From an uncultured Bacteroidales bacterium (GTDB lineage: Bacteria; Bacteroidota; Bacteroidia; Bacteroidales; Muribaculaceae): a DNA stretch of 64,000 nucleotides. The stretch is from positions 1 to 64,000 of the forward strand of contig CACZHT010000003.1 of the NCBI GenBank assembly GCA_902781045.1, written 5' to 3'. The notes under the pieces were generated by a model. The model made no database searches, had not been told where the DNA came from, and saw nothing but the letters and a program-made list of their open reading frames with translations. A program made the position numbers and the translations under genes. Below, in pieces: positions 9,143 through 18,050 of the stretch (positions within the stretch are counted from its first letter, which is position 1; each line of letters begins with the position of its first letter).

Positions 9143-9421
9143 TCACACGGTGCGGAAGTCATTGTCGTAGGTGGGTGTGATGGAGCCTGCAACCTTGATG
9201 CGCGTTTTGCCGTCGTGCAGCAGCCGATGGAGGTCTTCCTGGTTTGCGGCATAGGCTTGGCAATGTGTCGCTTTGTCTGGCAAATAGAAGAGTTGATACT
9301 CGCTGCGGGCGATGATTTCATCTACTTCAGCTTTGGTGATTTTCTCTACTGGGGTGTGGTAGTCCCAGTGACTGCCCGATCTTCTTCGGGACCCTAAAGG
9401 AATGCACATAATGATTATCAT
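9143..9421 (-). CDS. Small hypothetical protein
   Basis: This 92-aa reading frame is the most protein-like of the overlapping frames here. It contains an amphipathic helix (KITKAEVDEIIARSEYQLF) and a plausible globular sequence, while the other strand and frames look like shadows. The first 15 residues are unusual, and a later start is possible. It reads in the same direction as the flanking hypothetical genes. No function can be given. Confidence 0.45.
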   Translation of the reverse strand: MIIIMCIPLGSRRRSGSHWDYHTPVEKITKAEVDEIIARSEYQLFYLPDKATHCQAYAANQEDLHRLLHDGKTRIKVAGSITPTYDNDFRTV

Positions 9422-9574
9422 ATAGTGTTATTAATTAAGAGAGTGATTGAGTTGACATAACTCTTGATAACAATGCGTAGCCAGCCAGGATGCTTTTTGT
9501 CGTTGTTGTTTTTGTGGTTATTGAATTTTAGGTTTGTGAAATGTTGTCGACATTGGTGATGTGGATGGACGTGA

Positions 9575-9892
9575 TTAGGCCGTGGCTGGTCTCGACGTTG
9601 ACGTGGTCGATGTTGCCCATGAGCTGCATCTACTGCCTGGGTCACGGCGATTTTCCCACCACCAAGCTGCACCGATGCCCAAAGTCAGGCAGAATCGCTG
9701 AAACGCTTGCTGCTTGTCGGCTACCGAGAGGTCATCATATTGCTGTGGCGGTGTCTTATAGAATCTGGCGGCCATCTGCCAGAAGTGTGCCTCAAGCTTT
9801 TTGTTGCCCTTCATGTGCGGATTGGCTATGAAGTTAAAGTCATATCCGTTCTGCATCAGTGTGGCTAAAACGTCTTTGTCTCTGTTCTTCAT
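9575..9892 (-). CDS. Hypothetical protein, probably frameshifted near its C terminus
   Basis: I start it at the ATG at 9892 (MKNRDKDVLATLMQNGYDF), because upstream codons in the frame look non-coding. The first 80 residues look like a real helical protein ending in GIGAAWWWEN. After that, the frame degenerates into Ser/Thr/Arg codons. From 9629 another frame gives a convincing continuation (MQLMGNIDHVNVE..., ending at 9528 with VDNISQT). A 1-nt indel near 9630-9645 would join the two. Function is unknown. It could also be two overlapping small genes. Confidence 0.5.
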   Translation of the reverse strand: MKNRDKDVLATLMQNGYDFNFIANPHMKGNKKLEAHFWQMAARFYKTPPQQYDDLSVADKQQAFQRFCLTLGIGAAWWWENRRDPGSRCSSWATSTTSTSRPATA

Positions 9893-9998
9893 CGTTGTGG
9901 TGTTATGAAAGTTTGGTGGCAAAATTAATGCTTGATGACAGGGGTCACCAAGCATTTTAAAGAGACAAGCCTTGTTTCTGACGCATTTTCCAGATTTG

Positions 9999-11114
9999 TC
10001 ATTCCCACAAGACGTAGGACGGGTCGAGCATGATGCGTCTGGGCTCACCGCGCTTGCCAGTGATGCAGTAGTTCTTGGCTAAGCTGTAGTCGAAGCGTGA
10101 CACAAAGGCCTCACGGATGCGCGAGCACTTCTCGTGGATGCTGTTGCTCAATGGGTCGGTGAGACTGTGAATGCTCTGCTCCTGACGCGCGCTGCCCCCA
10201 ATGGGCTGCAGGCTGCGGTAGATGCGCAACAGCTCGTTGTGATGGTCAATCATCTCCTTGAAGCGGATGCCCTCGGGGTGACGCAAGAACAAGAAGTAGA
10301 CGGCCTTGAGCAGTGAGGGCAACTGAATCTCGAGGTTGTCGTAGTCGGGTAGATAGATGCGATAATCCTTGGTGATGCGGATGCGGCTCAATGGCTCATT
10401 GTCGTCGATGAGGTCGCGCAGCTGGGCGGTGCTCACGCCACGGTTGCGAAGCTCGTCGATGCGCTCAATGATCTCGGCGACCAACTTCTGGCTCTTTGTG
10501 TCGAGCGTTGGCTCCCAATCTCTGACTCGAAAGCGCACACTGCCCGAGTAGTCGTCGGCTGGGGCGGTGGTGTCGGGCACGAGGTCGGGCTCGAGGTCGT
10601 TAGGCATGGCAGATGCCGGTTTTTGATGGGCGGATGTTTCTTGATAGACCGCCTTGGCCAGACGGCTAAATGTGACAGCGAGTGGGCGATACCACTTGGC
10701 ATCAATCTCGACGCCATAGAGAACTGGATGAGCGATGCCTGATTGCCACAGGCCCGTGAGAGAGAACAGGAGGATGGGATGCTCGGTCGGGATAGCCCTA
10801 TAGCAATGAAGCAGTTCAAGTGACTTGTTCTGTCGCTGAGCAGTATTCAGGTGGGGAGCATAATAGGCCATTGACTGCTCGACAAATTGATGCAGGGTGC
10901 AGAAATCGAGAGCCTGCAGCTTGAACACCGATTGCAATGTGTCATAATGGTCGCGCACATAGTGGTCGACGCGCTTATGAGATCCGGTTGAGATATAGAC
11001 CACTTGTCCATACTTGGGGACAAATGGCAGATGTTTGGGCGAAATTTTTTGAATCATACACAAAAAAAGCCTACATGGTTTTGATAACTCAGGTGACAGC
11101 CACTCGGTATTCAT
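9999..11114 (-). CDS. Conserved Bacteroidales hypothetical protein
   Basis: The product is a 371-aa soluble protein without signal peptide or membrane segments. The N-terminal third is rich in Tyr and His. A linker at about residues 165-195 is Pro/Asp-rich. The C-terminal part (ITKDYRIYLPDYDNLEIQLPSLLKAVYFLFLRHPEG, given by its landmarks DYRIYLPDY and FLRHPEGI) and the ending (AKNYCITGKRGEPRRI) strike me as a recurring Bacteroidales domain of unknown role. I chose the start at 11114 because AAGAGGG precedes the ATG; residue 20 is an alternative. It appears to be monocistronic. Confidence 0.75.
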   Translation of the reverse strand: MNTEWLSPELSKPCRLFLCMIQKISPKHLPFVPKYGQVVYISTGSHKRVDHYVRDHYDTLQSVFKLQALDFCTLHQFVEQSMAYYAPHLNTAQRQNKSLELLHCYRAIPTEHPILLFSLTGLWQSGIAHPVLYGVEIDAKWYRPLAVTFSRLAKAVYQETSAHQKPASAMPNDLEPDLVPDTTAPADDYSGSVRFRVRDWEPTLDTKSQKLVAEIIERIDELRNRGVSTAQLRDLIDDNEPLSRIRITKDYRIYLPDYDNLEIQLPSLLKAVYFLFLRHPEGIRFKEMIDHHNELLRIYRSLQPIGGSARQEQSIHSLTDPLSNSIHEKCSRIREAFVSRFDYSLAKNYCITGKRGEPRRIMLDPSYVLWE

Positions 11115-11322
11115 GACCCTCTTGGTGGGCTATCGCTTCTGAGCAGGTCGCTTGCACAGCAAAAACACAAATTAATAGCGGCATTTTCGACAAGATTGTT
11201 AGTTCTTTTTCAGGAGAGGTAAAATCACACACAGAACCATGAAGTACTCGCGACCGAACGGGAGCCCGAAGGGCCAGCGCAGCGCACGCAGCAAGCTATG
11301 GACTATTTTTTATATGGTGAGA

Positions 11323-13242
11323 TCACTGCTCATGCTGCAGAAGCCAGAGCTTGCGGTCGAGGCCGCCTCCGTAGCCGCCCGGCTTGCCATCGGCGGCGAT
11401 GACGCGGTGGCAGGGCACGATGATGCTCACGGGGTTGGCATGGCAGGCCTGGGCCACGGCACGCTGCGAGCGGTCGCGCCCGATGTGCCGGGCCACGTCG
11501 CCGTAGCTCTGGGTCTGGCCACAGGCGATGTGCTGCAGCTGGGCCCAGACGGACTGTTGGAAGTCGGTGCCCACCAGGTGCAACGGCAGCGAGAACTCGC
11601 GCCGCTCGCCGGCAAAGTACTCGTCGAGCTGGCGGCGGCAGTGGTCGAGCAGGGGAGTGGTGCGGGAGCACACCTCAAGACACAATTTCTTACCAAGTTT
11701 TGACAAAGCTTCTTGTGAATCACCAAATTGAATCAAGGCTACGCCATCTTCACTTGCTGCAATCGTCAGCGGGCCCAAGGGCGACTCCATGATGGTGTGG
11801 CACAGCAGGCCGCGTGTGGCTGGAGCGATGTCCAGCTCGGCGGCGCGCCGCAACATTAGGCGATAGGCTTGGGCATAGTCGTTCTGGATGTCGCCGTCCA
11901 GGATGGCATCCTTGATCACGTCCTTGATCTCGCCCACCTCGTGGCTGGGTCTCAGCCCGAAGGTGTCCATGATTTCCTGGCCGTCGACGGGTGGTTGGAA
12001 GTTGCGGACGCGGTCTTTCTCTTCGATGTCGACGAGCTTCTGTTTGACCAGGTCGAAGTTGTCCTTGAAACGCTTGACTTTCTCCTGGTTCTTGCTGGTG
12101 ATGTCGGCTTTGCACAGGGTCATCAGGTCGTCAATATCGTCACCTGCGTCAAACAGCAGGCGTCGCACGGCCGAGTCGGTCACTTCGTCCTCGACTAGAG
12201 CGATGGGGCGCATGTGCAGTCCCACGAGCTTCTTGACATACTTCATGTGCTCGTTCTGCGGCAGGCGCATGCGGGCAAAGAGCTTGGGTATCATGCGTTC
12301 GCCCACATAGTTGTGGTTGTGGAACGTCCAGCCCTGCTGGTCGTCCCAGCGCTTGCTGGCGGGCTTGCCGATGTCGTGCAGCAGGGCGGCCCAACGCAGC
12401 CACTCGTTCTGGCTGGCGGCTGCCACGTTGTCCAGCACCTGCATCGTGTGCAGGAAGTTGTCCTTGTGGGCGCGGCCGTTCATCACCTCGACACCCTTCA
12501 TTGCCGCCAGCTCGGGGAAGATGAGCGGCAGCAGCCCCGCCTCGTCAAGCAGCTCGAAGCCTCGTGAGGGGTGGGGCGAGCGCATGACCTTCATCAGCTC
12601 GTCGGCGATGCGCTCGCGCGTGATGATGCTGATGCGGTGGGCGTTGCGGCGGATGGCCCGCATCGTGTCGGGCCAGATGTCAAAGCCCAGCTGGGTGGCA
12701 AAGCGCACGGCACGCATCATGCGCAGCGGGTCGTCGCTGAACGTGATGTCGGGGTCGAGCGGCGTGCGAATCAGACGGCGCGACAGGTCGCCCATGCCGT
12801 CGAACGGGTCGAGCAGCTGACCGTAGCGGTCGGCATTGAGGCAGATGGCCATGGCGTTGATGGTGAAGTCGCGGCGCCGCTGGTCGTCGGCAAGCGTGCC
12901 GTCCTCGACGATGGGGTTGCGGCTTTCGCGGCGGTAGCTTTCGCGGCGAGCGCCCACAAACTCCAGCTCCCACTGGCGGGTCTTGACCTGTGCTGTGCCA
13001 TAGGTCTTGAACACGGCCAGATGAGCCTTGCGGCCGATGCGTTGAGCCACAGCGGTGGCCACCTCGATGCCGCTGCCCACGGTCACAAAGTCCATGTCGT
13101 TGCTCGTGCGCTCCAGAAAGATGTCGCGCACATAGCCGCCCACCACATAGCACTCGCGGCCCAGCTCGTCGGCCACCTCGCCCACCAGGTGGAACACCTC
13201 TTGCGACAGGTGCGACTGAATCTTGTCTTGGTCTTTGTCCAT
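11323..13242 (-). CDS. Fusion: CCA tRNA nucleotidyltransferase (HD type) + O6-alkylguanine-DNA alkyltransferase
   Basis: The N-terminal ~480 residues are a bacterial CCA-adding enzyme: the nucleotidyltransferase core (VVGGYVRDIFL, then DMD), the RRRDFTINAM segment, and an HD domain (LLHDIGKPASKRW). It builds or repairs tRNA 3' CCA ends. From about residue 485 the same frame continues as an Ogt/MGMT DNA repair domain: MESPLGPLTIAAS, a DFQQSVW segment, and the active site IVPCHRV (Cys about 611) followed by GGYGGGLDRK. Both halves look complete (639 aa). The start at 13242 is preferred over an upstream TTG because a -7 box lies at 13264-13271. Confidence 0.9.
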   Translation of the reverse strand: MDKDQDKIQSHLSQEVFHLVGEVADELGRECYVVGGYVRDIFLERTSNDMDFVTVGSGIEVATAVAQRIGRKAHLAVFKTYGTAQVKTRQWELEFVGARRESYRRESRNPIVEDGTLADDQRRRDFTINAMAICLNADRYGQLLDPFDGMGDLSRRLIRTPLDPDITFSDDPLRMMRAVRFATQLGFDIWPDTMRAIRRNAHRISIITRERIADELMKVMRSPHPSRGFELLDEAGLLPLIFPELAAMKGVEVMNGRAHKDNFLHTMQVLDNVAAASQNEWLRWAALLHDIGKPASKRWDDQQGWTFHNHNYVGERMIPKLFARMRLPQNEHMKYVKKLVGLHMRPIALVEDEVTDSAVRRLLFDAGDDIDDLMTLCKADITSKNQEKVKRFKDNFDLVKQKLVDIEEKDRVRNFQPPVDGQEIMDTFGLRPSHEVGEIKDVIKDAILDGDIQNDYAQAYRLMLRRAAELDIAPATRGLLCHTIMESPLGPLTIAASEDGVALIQFGDSQEALSKLGKKLCLEVCSRTTPLLDHCRRQLDEYFAGERREFSLPLHLVGTDFQQSVWAQLQHIACGQTQSYGDVARHIGRDRSQRAVAQACHANPVSIIVPCHRVIAADGKPGGYGGGLDRKLWLLQHEQ

Positions 13243-13263
13243 GCGTTTGCGTTTTTGTGGCTG

Positions 13264-13271
13264 CAAAGTTA
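13264..13271 (-). promoter_or_regulatory. -7 box of the CCA/Ogt fusion gene
   Basis: The minus strand reads TAACTTTG, a perfect Bacteroidetes -7 element. Transcription would start near 13257, giving a leader of about 15 nt to the ATG at 13242. No clear -33 box is seen. Confidence 0.6.
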
Positions 13272-13331
13272 CTATTTTCTTACCAATTGATGGAGTTTTT
13301 GGCCCATTTTACCTTTTTTTGTGATTCAAAA

Positions 13332-13363
13332 CTTGGCGCATCCAGGATTATTGCCTAATTTTG
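13332..13363 (+). promoter_or_regulatory. Promoter of rho
   Basis: CTTG at 13332-13335 and TAATTTTG at 13356-13363 are separated by exactly 20 nt, matching the Bacteroidetes sigma-A pattern. The predicted transcript would carry a leader of about 175 nt before the rho start. That leaves room for autoregulation, which is known for rho in other bacteria. Confidence 0.6.
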
Positions 13364-13547
13364 CACTCGATTTCGGGACACATCCCCGGAACAATGGCGA
13401 GCACTGGCCGCGTCAGGCCACAAGAATTCCACTACACATTATTTTTTATATTACATCTGTTCTCTGCATCAGACAGGGAGGCAAGCGAATGAGTCATTGT
13501 GCTCGTGAACATTCGGGATATGCCGTAATGACATACTTTTTTTAGAA

Positions 13548-15680
13548 ATGTACAGTTTTAACGATTTGAACGAAATGAGCGAGCAGCAACTGCGCGAGGT
13601 CGCTCGTTCCATGGGATTGGCCAAGGTCGACACAACCGATGTGCAGGACCTGGTATACCAAGTCTTAGACCACCAGGCCATCGACGAGGCTGCACGCGCC
13701 CCAGAACCCACCCCGAAGCGCAAGCGCGGTCGCAAGCCCGCCGAGGCCGACAACGAGGGGGACAAGCAACCCACCGATGACAAGCCCGAAAAGAAGGCCA
13801 AGCAAGACAAAGACAAGAAACAAACCAGACAGCAAGATATAGACAATCAGCCCGCTCAGCAAGCTGCCCCCGCAGCCGTGGACAAACCCAAACGCAAGCG
13901 TGGACGTCCGTCGGCTGCCGAAAAAGCCGCACAGCTGCTCGCGCAGCAAGAGCAGTCGCTCTTCGACCAGACGCAGCCACAGCCTGCTGACGACTCCCCG
14001 GCACAGCCCGAAAAGCCAGCCGAGCTCGTGCAGCCAGCCGAGCCTGTGACTGCCGACACTGGCAATGCCGAGGCTGCCGAGGCCAAGCAACGCCGCCCAC
14101 GCAAGGCGGCAAAGGCAGAACCCACACAGCCCGATGCCACATCACAGCCCCAGCCCGAGCCCCAGCCCGAACCCCAGGCTGAGCAGCCCAAACAGGGTGC
14201 CGCCGACCAAACGCCCCGGCAAGAGCCGCAGGAGCCGGCCATGCCCGATGAGCACCTGGCCGACCAACCCAAGGCGAGCAAGCCAGAGGTGTCGCTCGAC
14301 TCGTTCTTCAACCGCATCAAGGGCAGTCACACCTTCACCCGCCGAACGCCAGAGGAACGCGAGGAAGCCGCACGACGCGCCGAGGAAGAACGCAAGCGAC
14401 TGGCCGAGGAGGCAGCCAATGCTCCCATTATCATCCAGGAGCCCATGGCACTGCCCGAACAGCCCGGCAAGCGCAACCGCAAGAGGCAGAAGCAACAGCA
14501 GCAACAGCAACAGATGCAGCAGATGATGATGGACCCCTACGGCGCAATGCCCTATAACTTCGAGGGCATTCTGGACGGCACCGGTGTGCTCGAGATCATG
14601 CCCGAGGGCTACGGATTCCTGCGCTCGAGCGACTATAACTACCTCACCTCGCCCGACGATATCTATGTCACACAGGCGCAAATCAAGAACTATGGGCTCA
14701 AGACGGGCGATGTCATCGAGGGCTCCATCCGTCCGCCACATGAGGGAGAAAAGTACTTCCCCCTGTGCGATGTGCAGCTCATCAATGGGCGCACACCCGA
14801 GTTTGTGCGCGACCGTGTGCCGTTCGAGCATCTGGTGCCCCTGTTCCCCGACGAGAAGTTCAACCTCGAGAGCACGTTGCACCCCAACATCTCGACACGC
14901 GTGGTCGACATGTTCGCACCCATCGGCAAGGGGCAGCGAGGACTCATCGTCGCTCCGCCCAAGACTGGCAAGACCGTCCTGCTCAAGGACATTGCCAACA
15001 GCATCTCGGAAAACCACCCCGAGACCTACATGATCATCCTGCTCATCGATGAGCGCCCCGAGGAGGTGACCGACATGGCACGCAGTGTGCAGGCCGAGGT
15101 CATCGCCTCGACATTCGACGAGCCGGCCGACCGCCACGTCAAGATTGCCGACCTGGTGCTGAGCAAGGCCAAACGCATGGTCGAGTGTGGTCATGATGTG
15201 GTCATCCTGCTCGACTCCATCACCCGTCTGGCACGCGCCTACAACACCATTGCCCCCGCATCGGGCAAGATTCTGACCGGCGGTGTCGATGCCAATGCCC
15301 TGCAGCGACCCAAACGATTCTTCGGCGCGGCACGCAACATCGAGGGTGGCGGCAGCCTGACCATCATTGCCACAGCACTCATCGAGACTGGCTCAAAGAT
15401 GGACGAGGTCATCTTTGAGGAGTTCAAGGGAACGGGCAACATGGAGCTGCAGCTCGACCGCAAGCTCTCGAACAAGCGCATCTTCCCCGCTGTCGACGTG
15501 ATGGCGTCAAGCACGCGCCGCGACGACTTGCTGCTGTCCAAGGATACGCTCAACCGCATGTGGGTCATGCGCCGATTCTTGAGCGACCGCACCTCGGTCG
15601 AGGCTATGGAGTTTGTCAAGGAACGCATGGAGCGAACCCGCAACAACCAGGAATTCCTGGCCACGATGCAAGAGAAGTGA
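13548..15680 (+). CDS. rho: Transcription termination factor Rho with long N-terminal extension
   Basis: Rho is a hexameric RNA-dependent ATPase/translocase that ends transcription. The C-terminal ~380 residues hold the RNA-binding cold-shock-like domain ([12 protein letters not shown]), Walker A ([14 protein letters not shown], about residue 468) and Walker B ([16 protein letters not shown]). Residues about 45-310 are an insertion rich in Lys, Pro, Gln, Glu and Ala, including a Q-rich tract ([10 protein letters not shown]). This is typical of Bacteroidetes Rho, and such disordered regions can promote condensation. The 710-aa total is long compared with the 419 aa of E. coli. ruvX overlaps its stop. 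Confidence 0.97.
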   Translation: MYSFNDLNEMSEQQLREVARSMGLAKVDTTDVQDLVYQVLDHQAIDEAARAPEPTPKRKRGRKPAEADNEGDKQPTDDKPEKKAKQDKDKKQTRQQDIDNQPAQQAAPAAVDKPKRKRGRPSAAEKAAQLLAQQEQSLFDQTQPQPADDSPAQPEKPAELVQPAEPVTADTGNAEAAEAKQRRPRKAAKAEPTQPDATSQPQPEPQPEPQAEQPKQGAADQTPRQEPQEPAMPDEHLADQPKASKPEVSLDSFFNRIKGSHTFTRRTPEEREEAARRAEEERKRLAEEAANAPIIIQEPMALPEQPGKRNRKRQKQQQQQQQMQQMMMDPYGAMPYNFEGILDGTGVLEIMPEGYGFLRSSDYNYLTSPDDIYVTQAQIKNYGLKTGDVIEGSIRPPHEGEKYFPLCDVQLINGRTPEFVRDRVPFEHLVPLFPDEKFNLESTLHPNISTRVVDMFAPIGKGQRGLIVAPPKTGKTVLLKDIANSISENHPETYMIILLIDERPEEVTDMARSVQAEVIASTFDEPADRHVKIADLVLSKAKRMVECGHDVVILLDSITRLARAYNTIAPASGKILTGGVDANALQRPKRFFGAARNIEGGGSLTIIATALIETGSKMDEVIFEEFKGTGNMELQLDRKLSNKRIFPAVDVMASSTRRDDLLLSKDTLNRMWVMRRFLSDRTSVEAMEFVKERMERTRNNQEFLATMQEK

Positions 15681-16099
15681 TGGCACGCATCCTGGGCATA
15701 GACTATGGGCGCAAGCGCACGGGGGTTGCGGTGACCGACCCCCTGCAGATTGTGGCTAGTGCACTGGGCACGGTCGCCACGCACACGCTTGAGCAGTTTC
15801 TGCTCGACTATGTGGCCCACGAGCCGGTCGAGCGCATCGTCATCGGCCAGCCCACGCAGCTCGACGGCCAGCCCAGCGAGAGTATGCGCTACATCACGCC
15901 GTTTGTCAACCGGCTGAAGAAGGTGCTGCCCGATATCCCCATCGTGATGTACGACGAGCGATTCACCAGCACCATCGCCCACCAGGCCATGATTGACGGA
16001 GGCATGAAGAAGAGTGACCGCCGCGACAAGGCCCGCGTCGATGCCATTGCAGCCACCATCATCCTCAACGACTACCTCAATTCTATTCATAATTCATAA
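15680..16099 (+). CDS. ruvX: Holliday junction resolvase-like RuvX/YqgF
   Basis: A 139-aa RNase H-fold protein starting [17 protein letters not shown]. The G-I-D-Y-G-x-K/R-R-x-G motif with the first catalytic Asp is intact, as are the second (VMYDERFTS) and the C-terminal D (KARVDAIAATIIL). The family acts in pre-16S rRNA 5' maturation and may resolve junctions. I start at 15680, where the ATG overlaps the rho TGA by 1 nt (TGATG); a longer upstream frame inside rho is not credible. Translational coupling with rho is likely. Confidence 0.93.
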   Translation: MARILGIDYGRKRTGVAVTDPLQIVASALGTVATHTLEQFLLDYVAHEPVERIVIGQPTQLDGQPSESMRYITPFVNRLKKVLPDIPIVMYDERFTSTIAHQAMIDGGMKKSDRRDKARVDAIAATIILNDYLNSIHNS

Positions 16100-16132
16100 T
16101 TGATTTTTCATGATGAATAATGAATTATGAAT
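16085..16132. repeat. 13-bp perfect inverted repeat after ruvX
   Basis: ATTCATAATTCAT (16085-16097) and its reverse complement (16120-16132) are separated by 22 nt and begin inside the ruvX stop region. The AT-only hairpin is not a classical terminator. Similar 'aattctcaattcttcattcac' spacers occur at 42596-42630, so this may be one of the dispersed intergenic repeats of the genome. Confidence 0.6.
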
Positions 16133-16209
16133 GTGCTCTCTAAATGCAGGCGCACAGCGCGGTCTGATTCTTGATTCTTTATTATTATTATTTAATTTCT
16201 TATTTGGAA

Positions 16210-16782
16210 ATGGTTCTTCCGATATATCTCTACGGCCATCCGGTCTTGCGAACTGAGACCCAGGAGGTCACACCCGACTATCCCGACCTGGACCAGCTGA
16301 TCCAGAACATGAAGGAAACTATGTATGCCAGTGATGGCATCGGCATTGCCGCACCACAGGTGGGCAAGAGCATACGTCTCATCTATATCGATGTGGATGT
16401 GCTTAAGGAAGACATGCCCGAGTTGGCGGGCAAGAGCTTTGTGCTCATCAACCCTGTCATTACTGTCGACGAGACCAGCCAGGTCGTGAGCCGGGAGGAG
16501 GGATGTCTCAGTCTGCCGGGCATACATGAGAAGGTCACTCGTCACGACCGCATCCACGTCAAGTGGACCGACGAGAATTGGCAACAGCATGAGCAGGACA
16601 TCGAGGGCTTCCTGGCACGCGTGTTCCAGCATGAGTATGACCACCTCGAGAAGACTGTCTTTGTCGACCACCTCACACCCATACGCAAGCAGCTCATCAA
16701 GGCCAAGCTCATGAACATTGTCAAGGGTAAGGTCAATTGCGACTATCGCACGGTGGGCTACAAGCCGGCCAAGAAGCACTGA
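16210..16782 (+). CDS. def: Peptide deformylase
   Basis: Removes the formyl group from the N-terminal methionine of nascent proteins. All three metal-site motifs are intact: GIGIAAPQVG, EGCLSLPG (Cys ligand) and QHEYDHLE (two His ligands and the catalytic Glu). The 190-aa length is normal. I start at 16210 (MVLPIYLYGHPVLR), which matches the usual N terminus of deformylase; the frame extends upstream through AT-rich non-coding sequence. Confidence 0.97.
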   Translation: MVLPIYLYGHPVLRTETQEVTPDYPDLDQLIQNMKETMYASDGIGIAAPQVGKSIRLIYIDVDVLKEDMPELAGKSFVLINPVITVDETSQVVSREEGCLSLPGIHEKVTRHDRIHVKWTDENWQQHEQDIEGFLARVFQHEYDHLEKTVFVDHLTPIRKQLIKAKLMNIVKGKVNCDYRTVGYKPAKKH

Positions 16783-16802
16783 AGATACAAACGACACCAC
16801 AT

Positions 16803-16850
16803 GGGGTATGACCCTGCTGTGCCAGCACTGGTAACAGAGGGTCTTACCCC
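16803..16850. terminator. Long hairpin downstream of def
   Basis: GGGGTATGACCCT at 16803-16815 pairs with AGGGTCTTACCCC at 16838-16850 (12 of 13), and the inner GCCAG/CTGGT continues the stem around a tiny loop. This gives a nearly continuous stem of over 20 bp. There is no T-run, so it could be a Rho-assisted terminator, an mRNA-stabilising end or a palindromic repeat. Confidence 0.5.
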
Positions 16851-16967
16851 TTGTCGCGTCTTGAACACGACATGCAATGGATTGGGGATTGTGCGAATTG
16901 CATGGCTTCAAAAAACAAGTGAGGACCTGTTTCACAACACGACCTCACAAACCTTAAATCTAATACC

Positions 16968-17081
16968 ATGAAAAACACACGTACAAAGGTAATGATTATT
17001 TTGATAACTGCAATATGCAGTCCATGTATTTTAGCAAATGTTTTGAATTGGACGATAAAATTAAGATTTCTTTACAACTAA
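16968..17081 (+). CDS. Possible 37-aa secreted peptide or gene remnant
   Basis: The frame encodes MKNTRTKVMIILITAICSPC, then LANVLNWTIKLRFLYN. The start resembles a signal peptide with a hydrophobic core and an A-N junction. It ends just before a MITE-like element. It could be a short peptide, or the 5' remnant of an exported protein gene whose remainder was lost. No ribosome-binding site stands out. Confidence 0.25.
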   Translation: MKNTRTKVMIILITAICSPCILANVLNWTIKLRFLYN

Positions 17082-17120
17082 TGCCGTTTGATAATCTATT
17101 CAGCGATTGGTTCCAGCAAG

Positions 17121-17357
17121 CCTCCCTTCCCCTTTCTCAAGAGGCCGCTGAAAAAGTACAGGCAAATAATTGATTTCTTCACGATGGTTATATTCAAACC
17201 TGGATTTGAATAAATTATCTGCAAATTTCTTGATATTTCAAATTATATTCAAGAAAAATTGCGCCCTTTCGGTTGCGAGCTAAAGGTTCGCGTTCTGATT
17301 CGCGTAATTCGCGGTTTATTGCTTTTTCAGCAGCCTGCAGGGAAAAGGGGAGGGAAA
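17121..17357. mobile_element. MITE-like element with ~36-bp imperfect terminal inverted repeats
   Basis: The left end (17121-17156, beginning CCTCCCTTCCCCTTTCTC and ending GCTGAAAAAG) is the imperfect reverse complement of the right end (17322-17357, CTTTTTCAGC...GGGGAGGG). The inner 10 bp match perfectly. About 165 bp of non-coding sequence lies between, including a TTTCTTGA/TTCAAGAAA hairpin near 17230-17260. No transposase is encoded, so it would be non-autonomous. I could not confirm target-site duplications. It fills most of the 594-bp gap between def and nth. Confidence 0.5.
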
Positions 17358-17376
17358 CGCACAATCGCTACCCATT

Positions 17377-18006
17377 TTATCCTTTATAGCTCTTGCACCA
17401 CTGCTTGAGCTCGCAGTTGAGGCAATCGGGCCGCGCAGACTTGCACACATACCGTCCATGAAGCAAAATCCAGTGATGCGCCTTGAAGCGGAGTTCGGCA
17501 GGGATGTGCCGAGTCAGGGCGTTCTCGACCTCGAGCGGGGTCTTGCCGTTGGCCAGGCCCAGACGGTTAGCTACGCGGAACACATGGGTGTCGACTGCAA
17601 TGGCTGCCTGGCCGAACACCAGACCCAGCATCACATTGGCGGTTTTGCGGCCCACACCTGGCAGCTGGGTCAGCTCGGCCATCGTGCCGGGCACCTCGCC
17701 GCCAAATTTCTCGACCAGCATCTGCGACATCTGCTGCAGGTGCAGGGCCTTGCTGTTGGGATAGGATACGCTCTTGACATAGTGCAGAATGTCGTCAACA
17801 CTGGCTTGTGCCATGAGTTGTGGGGTGGGGTAGGCAGCAAACAGGGCAGGAGTGACCATGTTGACGCGCTTGTCGGTGCATTGGGCCGACAGAATCACCG
17901 CCACCAGTATCTCGAACGCATTGCTATATTGCAGCTCGGTCGTCGGATTGGGTTGGGTGCGCTGGAAGTAGTCCAGCACACCCGCATATCTCTCCTTAAT
18001 CGTCAT
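17377..18006 (-). CDS. nth: Endonuclease III
   Basis: A base-excision repair DNA glycosylase/AP lyase for oxidised pyrimidines. The 209-aa protein has the helix-hairpin-helix motif with the catalytic Lys (LPGVGRKTANVML), the catalytic Asp (AVDTHVFRVANRLG) and the C-terminal 4Fe-4S ligands in perfect C-x6-C-x2-C-x5-C spacing. It ends just right of the MITE-like element, and its start is followed upstream by a TTTAGTT repeat tract. Confidence 0.97.
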   Translation of the reverse strand: MTIKERYAGVLDYFQRTQPNPTTELQYSNAFEILVAVILSAQCTDKRVNMVTPALFAAYPTPQLMAQASVDDILHYVKSVSYPNSKALHLQQMSQMLVEKFGGEVPGTMAELTQLPGVGRKTANVMLGLVFGQAAIAVDTHVFRVANRLGLANGKTPLEVENALTRHIPAELRFKAHHWILLHGRYVCKSARPDCLNCELKQWCKSYKG

Positions 18007-18014
18007 GCTTTTAG

Positions 18015-18050
18015 ACTTTAGTTTTTAGTTTTTAGTTTTTAGTTTTTAGT
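18015..18050. repeat. TTTTTAG tandem repeat, left arm around the four-helix-bundle gene
   Basis: Five tandem copies of a (T)TTTTAG heptamer lie here. The reverse-complement pattern (CTAAAAACTAACAA units) is at 18435-18474 on the other side of the gene, so the two tracts form inverted repeats around 18046-18426. Confidence 0.7.

Noticed and set aside
9031-9397. Alternative frames (96 aa minus, 92 aa plus) around 9.1-9.4 kb
   Set aside because: Compositions are His/Thr- or Val/Cys-skewed shadow types; the 9143-9421 minus frame is more protein-like.
14142-15194. 350-aa minus-strand frame across rho
   Set aside because: Antisense shadow of a GC-rich gene; rho on the plus strand has all family motifs.
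15239-16090. 283-aa minus-strand frame opposite rho and ruvX
   Set aside because: Antisense shadow; no family resemblance and the plus strand is explained.
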